DNA of 64,000 nt, taken from Clostridium sp. CAG:678 (GTDB lineage Bacteria > Bacillota > Clostridia > Oscillospirales > Acutalibacteraceae). A program made the position numbers and the translations under genes. Of this stretch, positions 8,587 through 17,499 are shown one piece after another; positions within the stretch are counted from its first letter, which is position 1, and each line of letters starts with the position of its first letter. The notes below the pieces were generated by a model. It did no database searches, was not told the origin of the DNA, and was given only the letters and a program-made list of their open reading frames with translations. The stretch spans positions 59,313 to 123,312 of the forward strand of contig HF991822.1 in the NCBI GenBank assembly GCA_000431535.1, in the 5' to 3' direction.

Positions 8587-8717
8587 TGTGCTGTTTTAAT
8601 AAAAACAAGGGAAAATCTTTGTCTATTCCGCTTGATGAAAAATATATTTTAATATGATAAAATAAAAATAGCCATAGTATGCCTAACTTTGGCAAATTCT
8701 TCAACGGAGGGATCATT

Positions 8718-9338
8718 ATGAAGTATAATGTTATCACGATCAGCCGTGAATTCGGCAGCGGAGGAAGATATATAGGCGAGGAACTTTCCAAAAAACTCGG
8801 CTGGGAATACTATGATAAGGAGATCATCACCAAGGTGGCGGAAAAAACAGGCTTTGCCGAGGAATTTGTGGAGCAGGCGGGGGAGCATTCCCCGTTTAAA
8901 AGCATCTTTTCTTACAGCTTTGTAAGCAGGGACAGCGGTGGAACATCGCTGGAGGATTATGTTTACTCCGCTCAAAGAAAGATCATTCTTGAACTTGCCG
9001 ACAAAGGCCCCTGCATCATCGTTGGCAGGTGTGCGGATTATATCCTTAAGGATCGAAAAGACTGCCTGAATGTCTTTATCCACGGCGATGAGGAAAGCAA
9101 GATCCAGCGCATCATGAAGTATAAGAATGCGGATATCAAACAGGCGCGCAAACTGATGAAAGATATTGATAAGCGCCGCCGTATCAATTATAACTATTAC
9201 ACAGACCGCCAGTGGGGCAGGGCGCAGAATTTTGATATCAGTCTCAACAGCACTTCGCTCGGCACAGATAACTGCGTGAAGATCATTTATGACGCCGTAA
9301 CAAATCTGGATTGGTTCGTTGCAGATTCCGCAAAATAG
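8718..9338 (+). CDS. Cytidylate kinase-like family protein
   Basis: 206 residues from the ATG at 8718, which has GGAGGG at 8706-8711. The N-terminus ITISREFGSGGRYIGEEL resembles the modified P-loop of cytidylate kinase-like proteins common in Clostridia, followed by WEYYDKEII. GRCADYIL and an Arg-rich lid region (DKRRRINYNYYTDRQWG) fit a nucleoside-monophosphate kinase fold. A canonical Cmk would be a different group, and substrate is not proven for this one. It stands alone, between the htpG terminator and a bidirectional terminator shared with the arginine operon. Confidence 0.8.
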   Translation: MKYNVITISREFGSGGRYIGEELSKKLGWEYYDKEIITKVAEKTGFAEEFVEQAGEHSPFKSIFSYSFVSRDSGGTSLEDYVYSAQRKIILELADKGPCIIVGRCADYILKDRKDCLNVFIHGDEESKIQRIMKYKNADIKQARKLMKDIDKRRRINYNYYTDRQWGRAQNFDISLNSTSLGTDNCVKIIYDAVTNLDWFVADSAK

Positions 9339-9345
9339 AACAGAA

Positions 9346-9379
9346 AGAAAAGGTATGCGATTTCTTGCATACCTTTTCT
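9346..9379. terminator. Bidirectional terminator between two convergent units
   Basis: AGAAAAGGTATGC / GCATACCTTTTCT gives a 13-bp stem with an 8-base loop; U-rich tails occur in both directions. It closes the kinase-like gene on the plus strand and the arginine operon on the minus strand. Confidence 0.85.
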
Positions 9380-9407
9380 TTTATCTTGTTTTATTACGTT
9401 TTTTGCT

Positions 9408-12400
9408 TTAATATTCAATCTCGCCGGTAAACACAAGGTTGCAGTCGCCTGTGAGGGTAATCTTTTCATCCGTGTAATTCACGATCAAATCACCGCCCCT
9501 GAGTTTAACGGTGATATCTTTGCCCTTATCGCACTTGCCCTCAAGCACTGCCGCAACCGCCGCCGCGCAGGCGCCGGTTCCGCAGGCAAGCGTTTCGCCG
9601 TTTCCGCGTTCCCAAACACGCATTTTCAGCGTTCTTCTGTTTACCACGCGCACGAATTCCGTGTTTATCCTTTCAGGGAAAATTTCAGCGTTTTCAATCT
9701 GCGGCCCTGTTTTTTCAATGTCTACTTTATCCACATTGTCCACAAAGATCACACAGTGCGGATTGCCCACGGAAACACAGGTCATGCTGTATTCTTTTCC
9801 GCCGATCTCGGCGTTTCTTGCAATAATATTCTCGCCGTCCAACAGGGCAGGGATCTCGCCCGGCTTAAGATAGGCTTTGCCCATATCCACCGTTACGGAA
9901 GAAACTTTGCCGTTTCTTGTAAACAGTTCAAGGCTCCGGATTCCGCTTGCCGTCTCCACGGTTATGTTTTCTTTCTGCACAATACCGTTATCATACAGGT
10001 ATTTGCCCACACAGCGTATGGAGTTGCCAGCCATTTCGCCCTCGGAACCGTCGCGGTTAAAGATGCGCATCTTTGCGTCAGCTTTTTCAGAACGCTCAAT
10101 CAAAACAATGCCGTCGCCGCCGATGCTCCTGTGCCTGTCCGTAAATTCTATCGCAAAACTTTCGGGGCAGGTAATAACACTTTCCGTGTTGTTAAAGAAA
10201 ATATAGTCGTCGCTTGTGCCCTGCATTTTGCTGAATTTCAGCAGGCTCTTTTCCTTGCGCATATGGTTGATATCCACAAGTTCCGTGTTCATTTGGTTGT
10301 ATCGGCTTGCAATTATATCAGCAAGCGCGTTTGCCGTGTCCAGCGAGGTCAGCGTGGCGATTCCAAGCTGGTTTGCGCGGTTAAAGAGTTTTATGTAATC
10401 GGCAATGCTCTTTTTGTCGCTCTTGCCGGTGTAAACGATATAATCAAGCTGCCCGCTTTCCACAAGTTCCATGATGGAGTTGTCCTCGCTCAGCTTGTTT
10501 ACCGTTTCTACTTCTATTCCTAAGCTGGCAATTGCTTTTCCGGTTTGCGGCGTTGCCCATATCTTTATGCCCAGATCATCCAGCTTTTTCGCAAGATTTA
10601 CGATTTCATACCGGTCTTTTTTCGTAACGGTAATCAGCACGCCGTGGCGCGATTCCTTGCGGGATTCAATTTTAAATCCTGCGGAGATCAGCCCTTTGAA
10701 CAGCGCTTCATTCAGATTTTTGCCAACACCCAGCACTTCACCCGTTGATTTCATTTCCGGGCCGAGCTGACTGTTTACATTATTCAGTTTCTCAAAACTG
10801 AATACAGGCACTTTAACGGCAAAATAGGGCGGTGTCTTATAAAGTCCCGTGCCGTAGCCGAGGCTGTCCAGAGACGCGCCAACCATGATCTTTGTTGCAA
10901 GTTCTACCATCGGCACGCCCGTTACCTTGCTGATGTAAGGAATCGTTCGGGATGCGCGCGGGTTGACTTCTATCACATACAATTCATTCTGATAGATCAG
11001 ATACTGAATATTGACAAGCCCTTTCGTGCCGAGCGACAGAGCCAGTTTTTCCGAAACATCGCAGATCTTGTGCAACATTTTGTCGTTCAGATTATAAGGC
11101 GGATAAACGGCAATGGAGTCGCCGCTGTGTACGCCTGCGCGCTCAATGTGCTCCATAATGCCCGGAATCAGCACTTTTTCACCGTCTGAAATGCAGTCCA
11201 CTTCCAGTTCCGTGCCCATCATATACTTGTCCACCAGCACCGGGTTTTCAATGCCTTGGGAAAGAATGATGTTCATGTACTGCTCTACATCTTCATCGGT
11301 ATAAGCGATGGTCATATTCTGACCGCCGATAACGTAGCTTGGCCGGAGCAGAACCGGATAGCCGAGCTGCCTGCCTGCGTCCAGTGCGCCTTGAAGCGTG
11401 GTAACCGATGTGCCTTTTGGCCTGAAGATGCCGAATCGTTCCAGCAGTTTGTCAAATTTATCCCTGTCCTCTGCAACGTCGATGCCTTCGGCGGAGGTGC
11501 CAAGGATACGAATGCCGTTATCGTCCAGATATTTCGTCAGTTTGATCGCGGTCTGCCCGCCAAAGGCAACCACTACGCCAACGGGTTTTTCCACGCGGAT
11601 CACGTTCATAACGTCTTCGGGCGTCAGCGGTTCAAAATACAGCCTGTCGCCTGTGTCAAAGTCGGTGGAAACCGTTTCCGGGTTGTTGTTGATCAAAATC
11701 ACTTCGTAGCCAAGTTCTTTTAACGTCCAAACGCAGTGCACGGAGGAATAGTCAAATTCAATGCCCTGACCGATACGGATCGGGCCGGAACCAAGAACGA
11801 TGATTCTTTCTTTTTCCCCGCGCTGCAGTTCACGGCTTTCGCAGTGCTCGTCATACGTGGAATAAAAATACGGCGTTTCCGCGGCAAATTCAGCGCCGCA
11901 GGTGTCTACCATCTTATAAACAGCGTGCTTATGGTAGGCAAGGGGAGAGCCGCTGATCCGTTCCAGCGCAGCGTCGGTATAGCCGTATTTCTTGCCCTGC
12001 ATATACTGCTCTAAACTCAGCGGCTGGTTTGCAATGCGCGTTTCGTAATCCGCAAGGTTTTTGAGCTTGTATAAAAACCATTCGTCGATCATCGTGATCT
12101 GATGTATTTCTTCAACCGAAACGCCGTTTTTCAGCGCGCGGAAAACGGCAAAAAGCCGCAGATCGTCCTGATTGTAAAGCGTTTTTCTAAGATCCGTTCC
12201 GTCAAGCTGTTTGTTGTTGAGCGTGTCCAAACCGATCTCCGCGCCGCGCACGGCTTTCATGATTGCCATCTCAAAGGAGGGGGCAATGCTCATGACTTCG
12301 CCGGTTGCTTTCATCTGCGTGCCGAGTTTGCGCGAGGCGTTTATGAATTTGTCAAACGGCCATTTGGGCACTTTTACCACTACATAATCCAGCGTTGGCT

Positions 12401-13439
12401 CAAAGCAGGCGCAGGTCTTGCCTGTAATATCGTTTTTTATCTCATCCAGCGTGTAGCCGAGCGCGATTTTGGTGGTCACTTTTGCAATCGGGTAGCCCGT
12501 TGCCTTTGATGCCAGAGCAGAGGAGCGGGAAACACGCGGATTGACTTCAATTACGCTGTATTCAAAACTTTCGGGATTCAGCGCAAACTGGCAGTTGCAG
12601 CCGCCCTCAATGCCGAGTTCTGTTATGATATCCAGTGATGCCGTTCTGAGCATCTGAAACTCCTTGTCGCCAAGCGTTACCGCAGGGGCAATAACAATGC
12701 TGTCGCCGGTGTGTACGCCAACGGGGTCAAAGTTTTCCATAGAGCAGACGGCTATCACATTTCCGGCGCCGTCCCGCATCACTTCAAATTCTATCTCTTT
12801 CCAGCCGGCTATGTATTTTTCCACCAGCACCTGCGTTATGGGGCTGAGCATCAGGCCGTGCTTGGCAACGTCTTCCAGTTCTTTTTCATTATATGCCACG
12901 CCGCCGCCTGCGCCGCCAAGGGTGAAAGCCGGGCGGATGATCACCGGGTAGCCGATTTCCGCCGCAATCCGTTTTGCGGTCTCCACATCATTTGCTATGT
13001 CGGACGGCACTACCGGCTGGTTGATCTTGACCATCGTGTCTCTAAAGAGTTGCCGGTCCTCCGCCTTGTCTATTGCCTCAGCGTTCGTGCCAAGCAGACG
13101 AACGCCCATTTTATCCAAAAAGCCGTCTTTTGCAAGCTGCATGGAAATCGTAAGCCCTGTTTGGCCGCCGAGTCCGCCTAAAATGCTGTCCGGCCTTTCC
13201 TTTTCAATGATGCGCTTTACGGTTTCTTCGGTCAGCGGTTCCAGATAGATGTGGTCTGCAAGGGCGCTGTCCGTCATGATCGTTGCCGGGTTAGAGTTCA
13301 CCAGCACAACTTCTATGCCCTCATCTTTCAGCACGCGGCACGCCTGTGCGCCTGCGTAGTCGAATTCCGCTGCCTGGCCGATCACGATCGGACCGGATCC
13401 AATCACCAGAACTTTTTTGATGTCTTTATTCAGAGGCAT
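9408..13439 (-). CDS. carB-dapF: Carbamoyl-phosphate synthase large subunit fused to diaminopimelate epimerase (CarB-DapF)
   Basis: A single uninterrupted frame of 1343 residues. Residues 1 to about 1058 form a complete CarB: two ATP-grasp halves ([19 protein letters not shown] at the start and [19 protein letters not shown] in the middle) and an MGS-like regulatory domain. From about residue 1065 a full DapF follows (FSKMQGTSDDYIFF), with both catalytic cysteines in GNSIRC and ACGTGACA. No stop separates them, and the ATGs at the junction (for example 10262) have no clear ribosome site, so a true fusion is likely. CarB makes carbamoyl phosphate for citrulline; DapF converts LL- to meso-diaminopimelate for lysine and peptidoglycan. 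It is the last gene of the arginine operon, overlapping carA by one base. Confidence 0.93.
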   Translation of the reverse strand: MPLNKDIKKVLVIGSGPIVIGQAAEFDYAGAQACRVLKDEGIEVVLVNSNPATIMTDSALADHIYLEPLTEETVKRIIEKERPDSILGGLGGQTGLTISMQLAKDGFLDKMGVRLLGTNAEAIDKAEDRQLFRDTMVKINQPVVPSDIANDVETAKRIAAEIGYPVIIRPAFTLGGAGGGVAYNEKELEDVAKHGLMLSPITQVLVEKYIAGWKEIEFEVMRDGAGNVIAVCSMENFDPVGVHTGDSIVIAPAVTLGDKEFQMLRTASLDIITELGIEGGCNCQFALNPESFEYSVIEVNPRVSRSSALASKATGYPIAKVTTKIALGYTLDEIKNDITGKTCACFEPTLDYVVVKVPKWPFDKFINASRKLGTQMKATGEVMSIAPSFEMAIMKAVRGAEIGLDTLNNKQLDGTDLRKTLYNQDDLRLFAVFRALKNGVSVEEIHQITMIDEWFLYKLKNLADYETRIANQPLSLEQYMQGKKYGYTDAALERISGSPLAYHKHAVYKMVDTCGAEFAAETPYFYSTYDEHCESRELQRGEKERIIVLGSGPIRIGQGIEFDYSSVHCVWTLKELGYEVILINNNPETVSTDFDTGDRLYFEPLTPEDVMNVIRVEKPVGVVVAFGGQTAIKLTKYLDDNGIRILGTSAEGIDVAEDRDKFDKLLERFGIFRPKGTSVTTLQGALDAGRQLGYPVLLRPSYVIGGQNMTIAYTDEDVEQYMNIILSQGIENPVLVDKYMMGTELEVDCISDGEKVLIPGIMEHIERAGVHSGDSIAVYPPYNLNDKMLHKICDVSEKLALSLGTKGLVNIQYLIYQNELYVIEVNPRASRTIPYISKVTGVPMVELATKIMVGASLDSLGYGTGLYKTPPYFAVKVPVFSFEKLNNVNSQLGPEMKSTGEVLGVGKNLNEALFKGLISAGFKIESRKESRHGVLITVTKKDRYEIVNLAKKLDDLGIKIWATPQTGKAIASLGIEVETVNKLSEDNSIMELVESGQLDYIVYTGKSDKKSIADYIKLFNRANQLGIATLTSLDTANALADIIASRYNQMNTELVDINHMRKEKSLLKFSKMQGTSDDYIFFNNTESVITCPESFAIEFTDRHRSIGGDGIVLIERSEKADAKMRIFNRDGSEGEMAGNSIRCVGKYLYDNGIVQKENITVETASGIRSLELFTRNGKVSSVTVDMGKAYLKPGEIPALLDGENIIARNAEIGGKEYSMTCVSVGNPHCVIFVDNVDKVDIEKTGPQIENAEIFPERINTEFVRVVNRRTLKMRVWERGNGETLACGTGACAAAVAAVLEGKCDKGKDITVKLRGGDLIVNYTDEKITLTGDCNLVFTGEIEY

Positions 13440-14515
13440 TATTCGTTACCTCCCATCATGTTTATAAATCTGTCAAACAAAAACCTTGTGTCATGCGGTC
13501 CGCTGCACGCTTCCGGGTGAAACTGAACGGAAAACGCATGTTTTCCCGGGTAATCGATGCCCTCATTCGTGCCGTCGTTGGCGTTGACAAAGCGGATCAC
13601 ACCACCGCATTTTTCAACCTCTTCATTGAGAACAGCATAACCGTGGTTTTGAGAGGAAATGTATGTTCTGCCCGTTTTCAGATCTTTTACAGGCTGGTTT
13701 ACACCTCTGTGGCCGTATTTCAGTTTGGTTGTTTTCGCACCCATAGCAAGCGCAAGCAGCTGATGACCGAGGCAGATTCCAAAGACCGGCTTTTTGCCGA
13801 TCAGTTTTCTGAGTTCCTCAATGCAGGCTGTGTTTTCCTCCGGATCCCCGGGACCGTTGGAGAGCATAATCCCGTCCGGGTTCAGTTTCAAAACATCCTC
13901 AGCCTTGGTGTCATAGGGCATAACGGCAACATTGCAGCCGCGCTTTATCAGTTCCCGCGCAATATTTTCTTTTTTGCCGTAATCCAGCAAAACCACATTG
14001 TATTCCGGCTTGTCTGCCGCAAGGGGAACAGGCCTTTTGCAGGATACGGATTCCACTGCGTTATCCACTTTGTAGGTTTTTACCTTTTCCGCGTCAAAAT
14101 CCCTTGGGTCAGAACAGATCATCGCATTCATTACGCCGCTTTCGCGTATCGTTTTGGCGATCTCCCTGGTGTCCACGTCATAAACGCCCGGAATGTTGTT
14201 TTCTTTTAAATAGGCATCCAGCGTTCTGTTGCATCTGAAATTGGACGGCGCATCGCACTTTTCACGCACAATATAAGCCGTAACGTAAGATCTGCCGCTT
14301 TCCGCGTCCCCGTCAATAAAGCCGTAGTTGCCGATCAGCGGAAACGTCTGCAAAACGATCTGGCCGTAATAACTCGGGTCTGTCAGCGTTTCGATATAGC
14401 CGCACATACCGGTCGTAAATACCAGTTCTCCCGTTACGTCGCCGCCTGCGCCAAAACGCTTTCCCTCAAATATTCTGCCGTTTTCCAGGCAAATGTAAAC
14501 TTTTTCGTTGTCCAT
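13439..14515 (-). CDS. carA: Carbamoyl-phosphate synthase small subunit (arginine-linked copy)
   Basis: 358 residues from the ATG at 14515 (AAAGGA upstream). It supplies ammonia from glutamine to the large subunit. The N-terminal domain has GELVFTTGMCGYIETLTDP and PLIGNYG; the glutamine-amidotransferase domain has LSNGPGDP and GICLGHQLLALA with the catalytic cysteine, and a C-terminal VQFHPEA histidine. The stop overlaps the carB start (TAATG), which should keep the two subunits in step. A second copy occurs in the pyrimidine operon at 41512-42600, so this one is assigned to arginine synthesis from its position behind argF. Confidence 0.95.
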   Translation of the reverse strand: MDNEKVYICLENGRIFEGKRFGAGGDVTGELVFTTGMCGYIETLTDPSYYGQIVLQTFPLIGNYGFIDGDAESGRSYVTAYIVREKCDAPSNFRCNRTLDAYLKENNIPGVYDVDTREIAKTIRESGVMNAMICSDPRDFDAEKVKTYKVDNAVESVSCKRPVPLAADKPEYNVVLLDYGKKENIARELIKRGCNVAVMPYDTKAEDVLKLNPDGIMLSNGPGDPEENTACIEELRKLIGKKPVFGICLGHQLLALAMGAKTTKLKYGHRGVNQPVKDLKTGRTYISSQNHGYAVLNEEVEKCGGVIRFVNANDGTNEGIDYPGKHAFSVQFHPEACSGPHDTRFLFDRFINMMGGNE

Positions 14516-14528
14516 ACATTCGTTTCCT

Positions 14529-15440
14529 TTACTTGTTTGCGCCAAGTAACTTTACAAGCACCGCCTTTTGCGCGTGCAGCCTGTTTTCTGCCTCGTCAAA
14601 GATCTCATCCGCATGCGCCTCAAAAACTTCGGCTGTGATCTCCTCACCCCGGTGTGCCGGCAGGCAGTGCAGCACCATGGCGTCTTTCTTGGCAGCCGCC
14701 ATAACCGCGTCATTGATCTGGTAATTCTTAAAGATCTTTTCACGCTCTGCTTTTTCGTCTTCCTGACCCATGGACGCCCAAACATCCGTATAAAGGATAT
14801 CTGCGTCTTTTGCGCATTCCGCAATATCCGGCGAGCAGGTAAACTTGCCGTTTTCCGCCGCCCATTTCATGATCTGTTCATCCGGCTCATATCCATTCGG
14901 GCAGGCAACCGCGCATTCCATTCCCATCGTGACCGCGCCAACGATCAGGCTGTTTGCCATGTTGTTGCCGTCGCCGATAAAGCAGAATTTCAAGCCGTCA
15001 AATGTTTTTTTGTATTCACGAATCGTCATCAGGTCTGCAAGCACCTGGCAGGGATGGCAGTAATCGGTAAGGCCGTTTATGATCGGGATAGAGCCGTATT
15101 TTGCCAGATCTTCTACTTCCTGCTGCGCAAAGGTGCGGATCATAATGCCGTCCAGATAGCGGGATAATACTCTTGCCGTGTCCTGCACGGGTTCGCCTCT
15201 GCCGATCTGCAGATCCCTGTTGGAAAGGAAAAGCGCCTGACCGCCAAGCTGGTACATGCCCGTTTCAAAAGACACTCTTGTTCGCGTAGAACTCTTCTGA
15301 AAGATCATTCCAAGCGTTTTTCCTTTTAAAAGGTGGTGCTCAATGCCGTGCTTTGTTTCATATTTAAGCTGGTCGGCAAGGTTCAGTATGTCCAGTATTT
15401 CGTGGTGGTCAAGATCCTGTAATTTAAGCAAGTGTTTCAT
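14529..15440 (-). CDS. argF: Ornithine carbamoyltransferase
   Basis: 303 residues. It joins carbamoyl phosphate to ornithine to give citrulline. The carbamoyl-phosphate motif SSTRTRVSFE is near residue 50, HPCQ near 130, and the ornithine-site motif HCLPAHRGEE near 255, which distinguishes it from the aspartate enzyme PyrB in this window. Its start overlaps the end of argD by 17 bases, and carA begins 13 bases beyond its stop. The citrulline-to-arginine genes argG and argH are not in the window. Confidence 0.96.
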   Translation of the reverse strand: MKHLLKLQDLDHHEILDILNLADQLKYETKHGIEHHLLKGKTLGMIFQKSSTRTRVSFETGMYQLGGQALFLSNRDLQIGRGEPVQDTARVLSRYLDGIMIRTFAQQEVEDLAKYGSIPIINGLTDYCHPCQVLADLMTIREYKKTFDGLKFCFIGDGNNMANSLIVGAVTMGMECAVACPNGYEPDEQIMKWAAENGKFTCSPDIAECAKDADILYTDVWASMGQEDEKAEREKIFKNYQINDAVMAAAKKDAMVLHCLPAHRGEEITAEVFEAHADEIFDEAENRLHAQKAVLVKLLGANK

Positions 15441-16596
15441 CTTCTATTACCTCCTTAAGAATGGCAAGTCCTTTGTCTGTTTCTTCCTTTGTTATGCTGA
15501 GGGCGGGAAGAAGTCTGATCTTTGTTTTGGCGGTCAGCACAAGAAGCCCTTTTTCCAGGCATTTATTTGCAATGTCCGCCGCTTTTTTATCCGTTTCTAT
15601 TCCAAGCATCAGCCCCATGCCGGAAACGGATTTCACACCTTTGATCTCTTTCAGTTTCTTTACGATGTAATCGCTCTTTTCGGAAACTTCCTGCAAAAAG
15701 GCGTTGTTTATTCTTTTTATAATGCTGATCGCTCCGGCTGCTGCAATCGGGTTCCCGCCAAAGGTGGATCCGTGTGATCCGGGAGTTACCGTGTTTTCCA
15801 GTTTGCTGCCAAACAATACGGCGCCCATCGGCAGTCCGCCGGCAAGCCCTTTCGCTGTGGAGACGATATCCGGCTCTATTCCGTAGTGCATATAGGAAAA
15901 ATATTTTCCCGTTCTGCCGTTGCCGGTCTGCACTTCGTCAACGCACATCAGAATGTCTTTTTCTTTTGCGATCCGGCTGATCTCCTCGATGAAATCACGG
16001 CTTAAATTCAGCACGCCGCCTTCGCCCTGCACGCATTCAAACATGATCGCGCAAACGTCATCCGTAATCATATTGTCCAGCGCCTCAATATCATTTGCCG
16101 GGCAGTATTTAAATCCGGGTGTAAACGGGCCGAATACCGTGTGAAATTCATCCTGCCCGGTTGCGGAAAGCGTGGTAACCGTTCTGCCGTGAAAGGAATT
16201 TTTCAGCGTAATGATCGTTTTGCGCCCTTCGCCGTATTTGTCAAAACTGTATTTGCGGGCAAATTTGATCATGCCCTCGTTTGCCTCCGCACCGCTGTTG
16301 CAGAAAAAGACTTTTTTCATCCCCGTCTTTTCGCAAAGCAGCTCGGCAAGTTCGGCGCATGGTTGTGTATAATATAGATTGGAAGTGTGCTGAATCCTGT
16401 CCAGCTGGGCAATGACAGCCTGTTTCCACTCGTCATCCGCAATGCCGAAAGCCGTAACGCCGATTCCGGAGCCGAAATCAATATATTCTTTTCCGTTTTC
16501 GTCATATATGGTGGAGCCTTTGCCTTTAGTAAGCACAACATTGAATCTGCCGTATGCGTGGGAAACGTATTTGTTATCCGTATCTTTAATATTCAT
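15424..16596 (-). CDS. argD: Acetylornithine aminotransferase
   Basis: 390 residues from the ATG at 16596, preceded by AGGTGATC; the longer frame to 16638 lies inside argB. This is a class III pyridoxal-phosphate enzyme: FCNSGAEANEG, NSFHGRT, the cofactor aspartate in CVDEVQTGNGRTG, and the Schiff-base lysine in STAKGLAGGLPMGA. It converts N-acetylglutamate semialdehyde to N-acetylornithine. The gap to argB is seven bases, and the argB stop lies within its ribosome-binding region, suggesting coupling. Confidence 0.95.
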   Translation of the reverse strand: MNIKDTDNKYVSHAYGRFNVVLTKGKGSTIYDENGKEYIDFGSGIGVTAFGIADDEWKQAVIAQLDRIQHTSNLYYTQPCAELAELLCEKTGMKKVFFCNSGAEANEGMIKFARKYSFDKYGEGRKTIITLKNSFHGRTVTTLSATGQDEFHTVFGPFTPGFKYCPANDIEALDNMITDDVCAIMFECVQGEGGVLNLSRDFIEEISRIAKEKDILMCVDEVQTGNGRTGKYFSYMHYGIEPDIVSTAKGLAGGLPMGAVLFGSKLENTVTPGSHGSTFGGNPIAAAGAISIIKRINNAFLQEVSEKSDYIVKKLKEIKGVKSVSGMGLMLGIETDKKAADIANKCLEKGLLVLTAKTKIRLLPALSITKEETDKGLAILKEVIEDETLA

Positions 16597-16603
16597 AAAA
16601 TGA

Positions 16604-17461
16604 TCACCTGCTTCTGAACATCGTTCCCATACCTTCATCGGTCAGCATCTCCATCAGTATGGAGTGGGGAACACGTCCGTCAATAATAAATGCTCTTTTC
16701 ACGCCCTCGCGTATTGCCTGGGTCATGGAATCGATCTTTGGGATCATCCCGCCGGAGATGATCCCGTCCGCAATCAGCGCCGGAACATCGGATATGTATA
16801 CTCTGTGGATCAAAGAATCCTCGTCGTCCTTATCCCGCAGAAGCCCTGCAACATCCGTCATGGAGATCAGTGCCTCCGCCTTTAGTTTTCCGGCAACCGC
16901 CGCGGCAACCGTGTCTGCATTTATGTTGTAGCAGTTGCCTTTTTCATCATAGCCAATCGTGGAGATCACAGGTATAAAACTGTGCGAAAGCGCCTCCTCC
17001 ACCACGTCCATGTTCATATCCGTGATCTCGCCAACGTAGCCGTGGTTCTCGTCCAGCGGACGGCATTTGATCATGCTACCGTCCATTCCGGAAAGGCCGA
17101 TCGCGTGCCCGCCCAGATTTCCAATCTGGCATACAAGATCTTTGTTCACCTTGCCGGCAAGCACCATCTGCACCACGTTTGCCGTTTCTTTGTCCGTAAC
17201 GCGCAGTCCGCCGATAAATTCGCTCTTTATGTTCATCTTTTCAAGCGTTTTGCTGATCTCCGGCCCGCCGCCGTGCACCAAAACCACCCGGATGCCGATC
17301 GTTGTCAGCAGCACAATATCGTGCATAACGGATTCTTTCAGTTCCCGATTGATCATTGCGTTGCCGCCGTATTTCACAACAACCGTCTTTTTTCTGTAAA
17401 GCTGAATGTTCGGCAAAGCCCTTGCCAGCACTTCGGCTTTCATAGCGTTTGTAATATCCAT
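16604..17461 (-). CDS. argB: Acetylglutamate kinase
   Basis: 285 residues from the ATG at 17461, with GGAGGAAC just upstream; the frame extends to 17479 without a better start. Amino-acid kinase fold: VVVKYGGNAM, then VLVHGGGPEIS and GLSGMDG, and a C-terminal region with SGGMIPK. It phosphorylates N-acetylglutamate, the second step after argJ. N-terminal residues 5-25 (LARALPNIQLYRKK) resemble the extra helix seen in arginine-inhibited, hexameric kinases of cyclic pathways, consistent with argJ next door; inhibition by arginine is an inference. Confidence 0.95.
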   Translation of the reverse strand: MDITNAMKAEVLARALPNIQLYRKKTVVVKYGGNAMINRELKESVMHDIVLLTTIGIRVVLVHGGGPEISKTLEKMNIKSEFIGGLRVTDKETANVVQMVLAGKVNKDLVCQIGNLGGHAIGLSGMDGSMIKCRPLDENHGYVGEITDMNMDVVEEALSHSFIPVISTIGYDEKGNCYNINADTVAAAVAGKLKAEALISMTDVAGLLRDKDDEDSLIHRVYISDVPALIADGIISGGMIPKIDSMTQAIREGVKRAFIIDGRVPHSILMEMLTDEGMGTMFRSR

Positions 17462-17499
17462 TTTGTTCCTCCGTGTCATATAAACGTGCCGTTTCCGTA

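Noticed and set aside
10240..10330. Separate start of dapF inside the carB-dapF frame
   Set aside because: ATGs at 10262 and just upstream exist, but neither has a convincing ribosome site, and no stop codon separates the parts. Fusion is the simpler reading.
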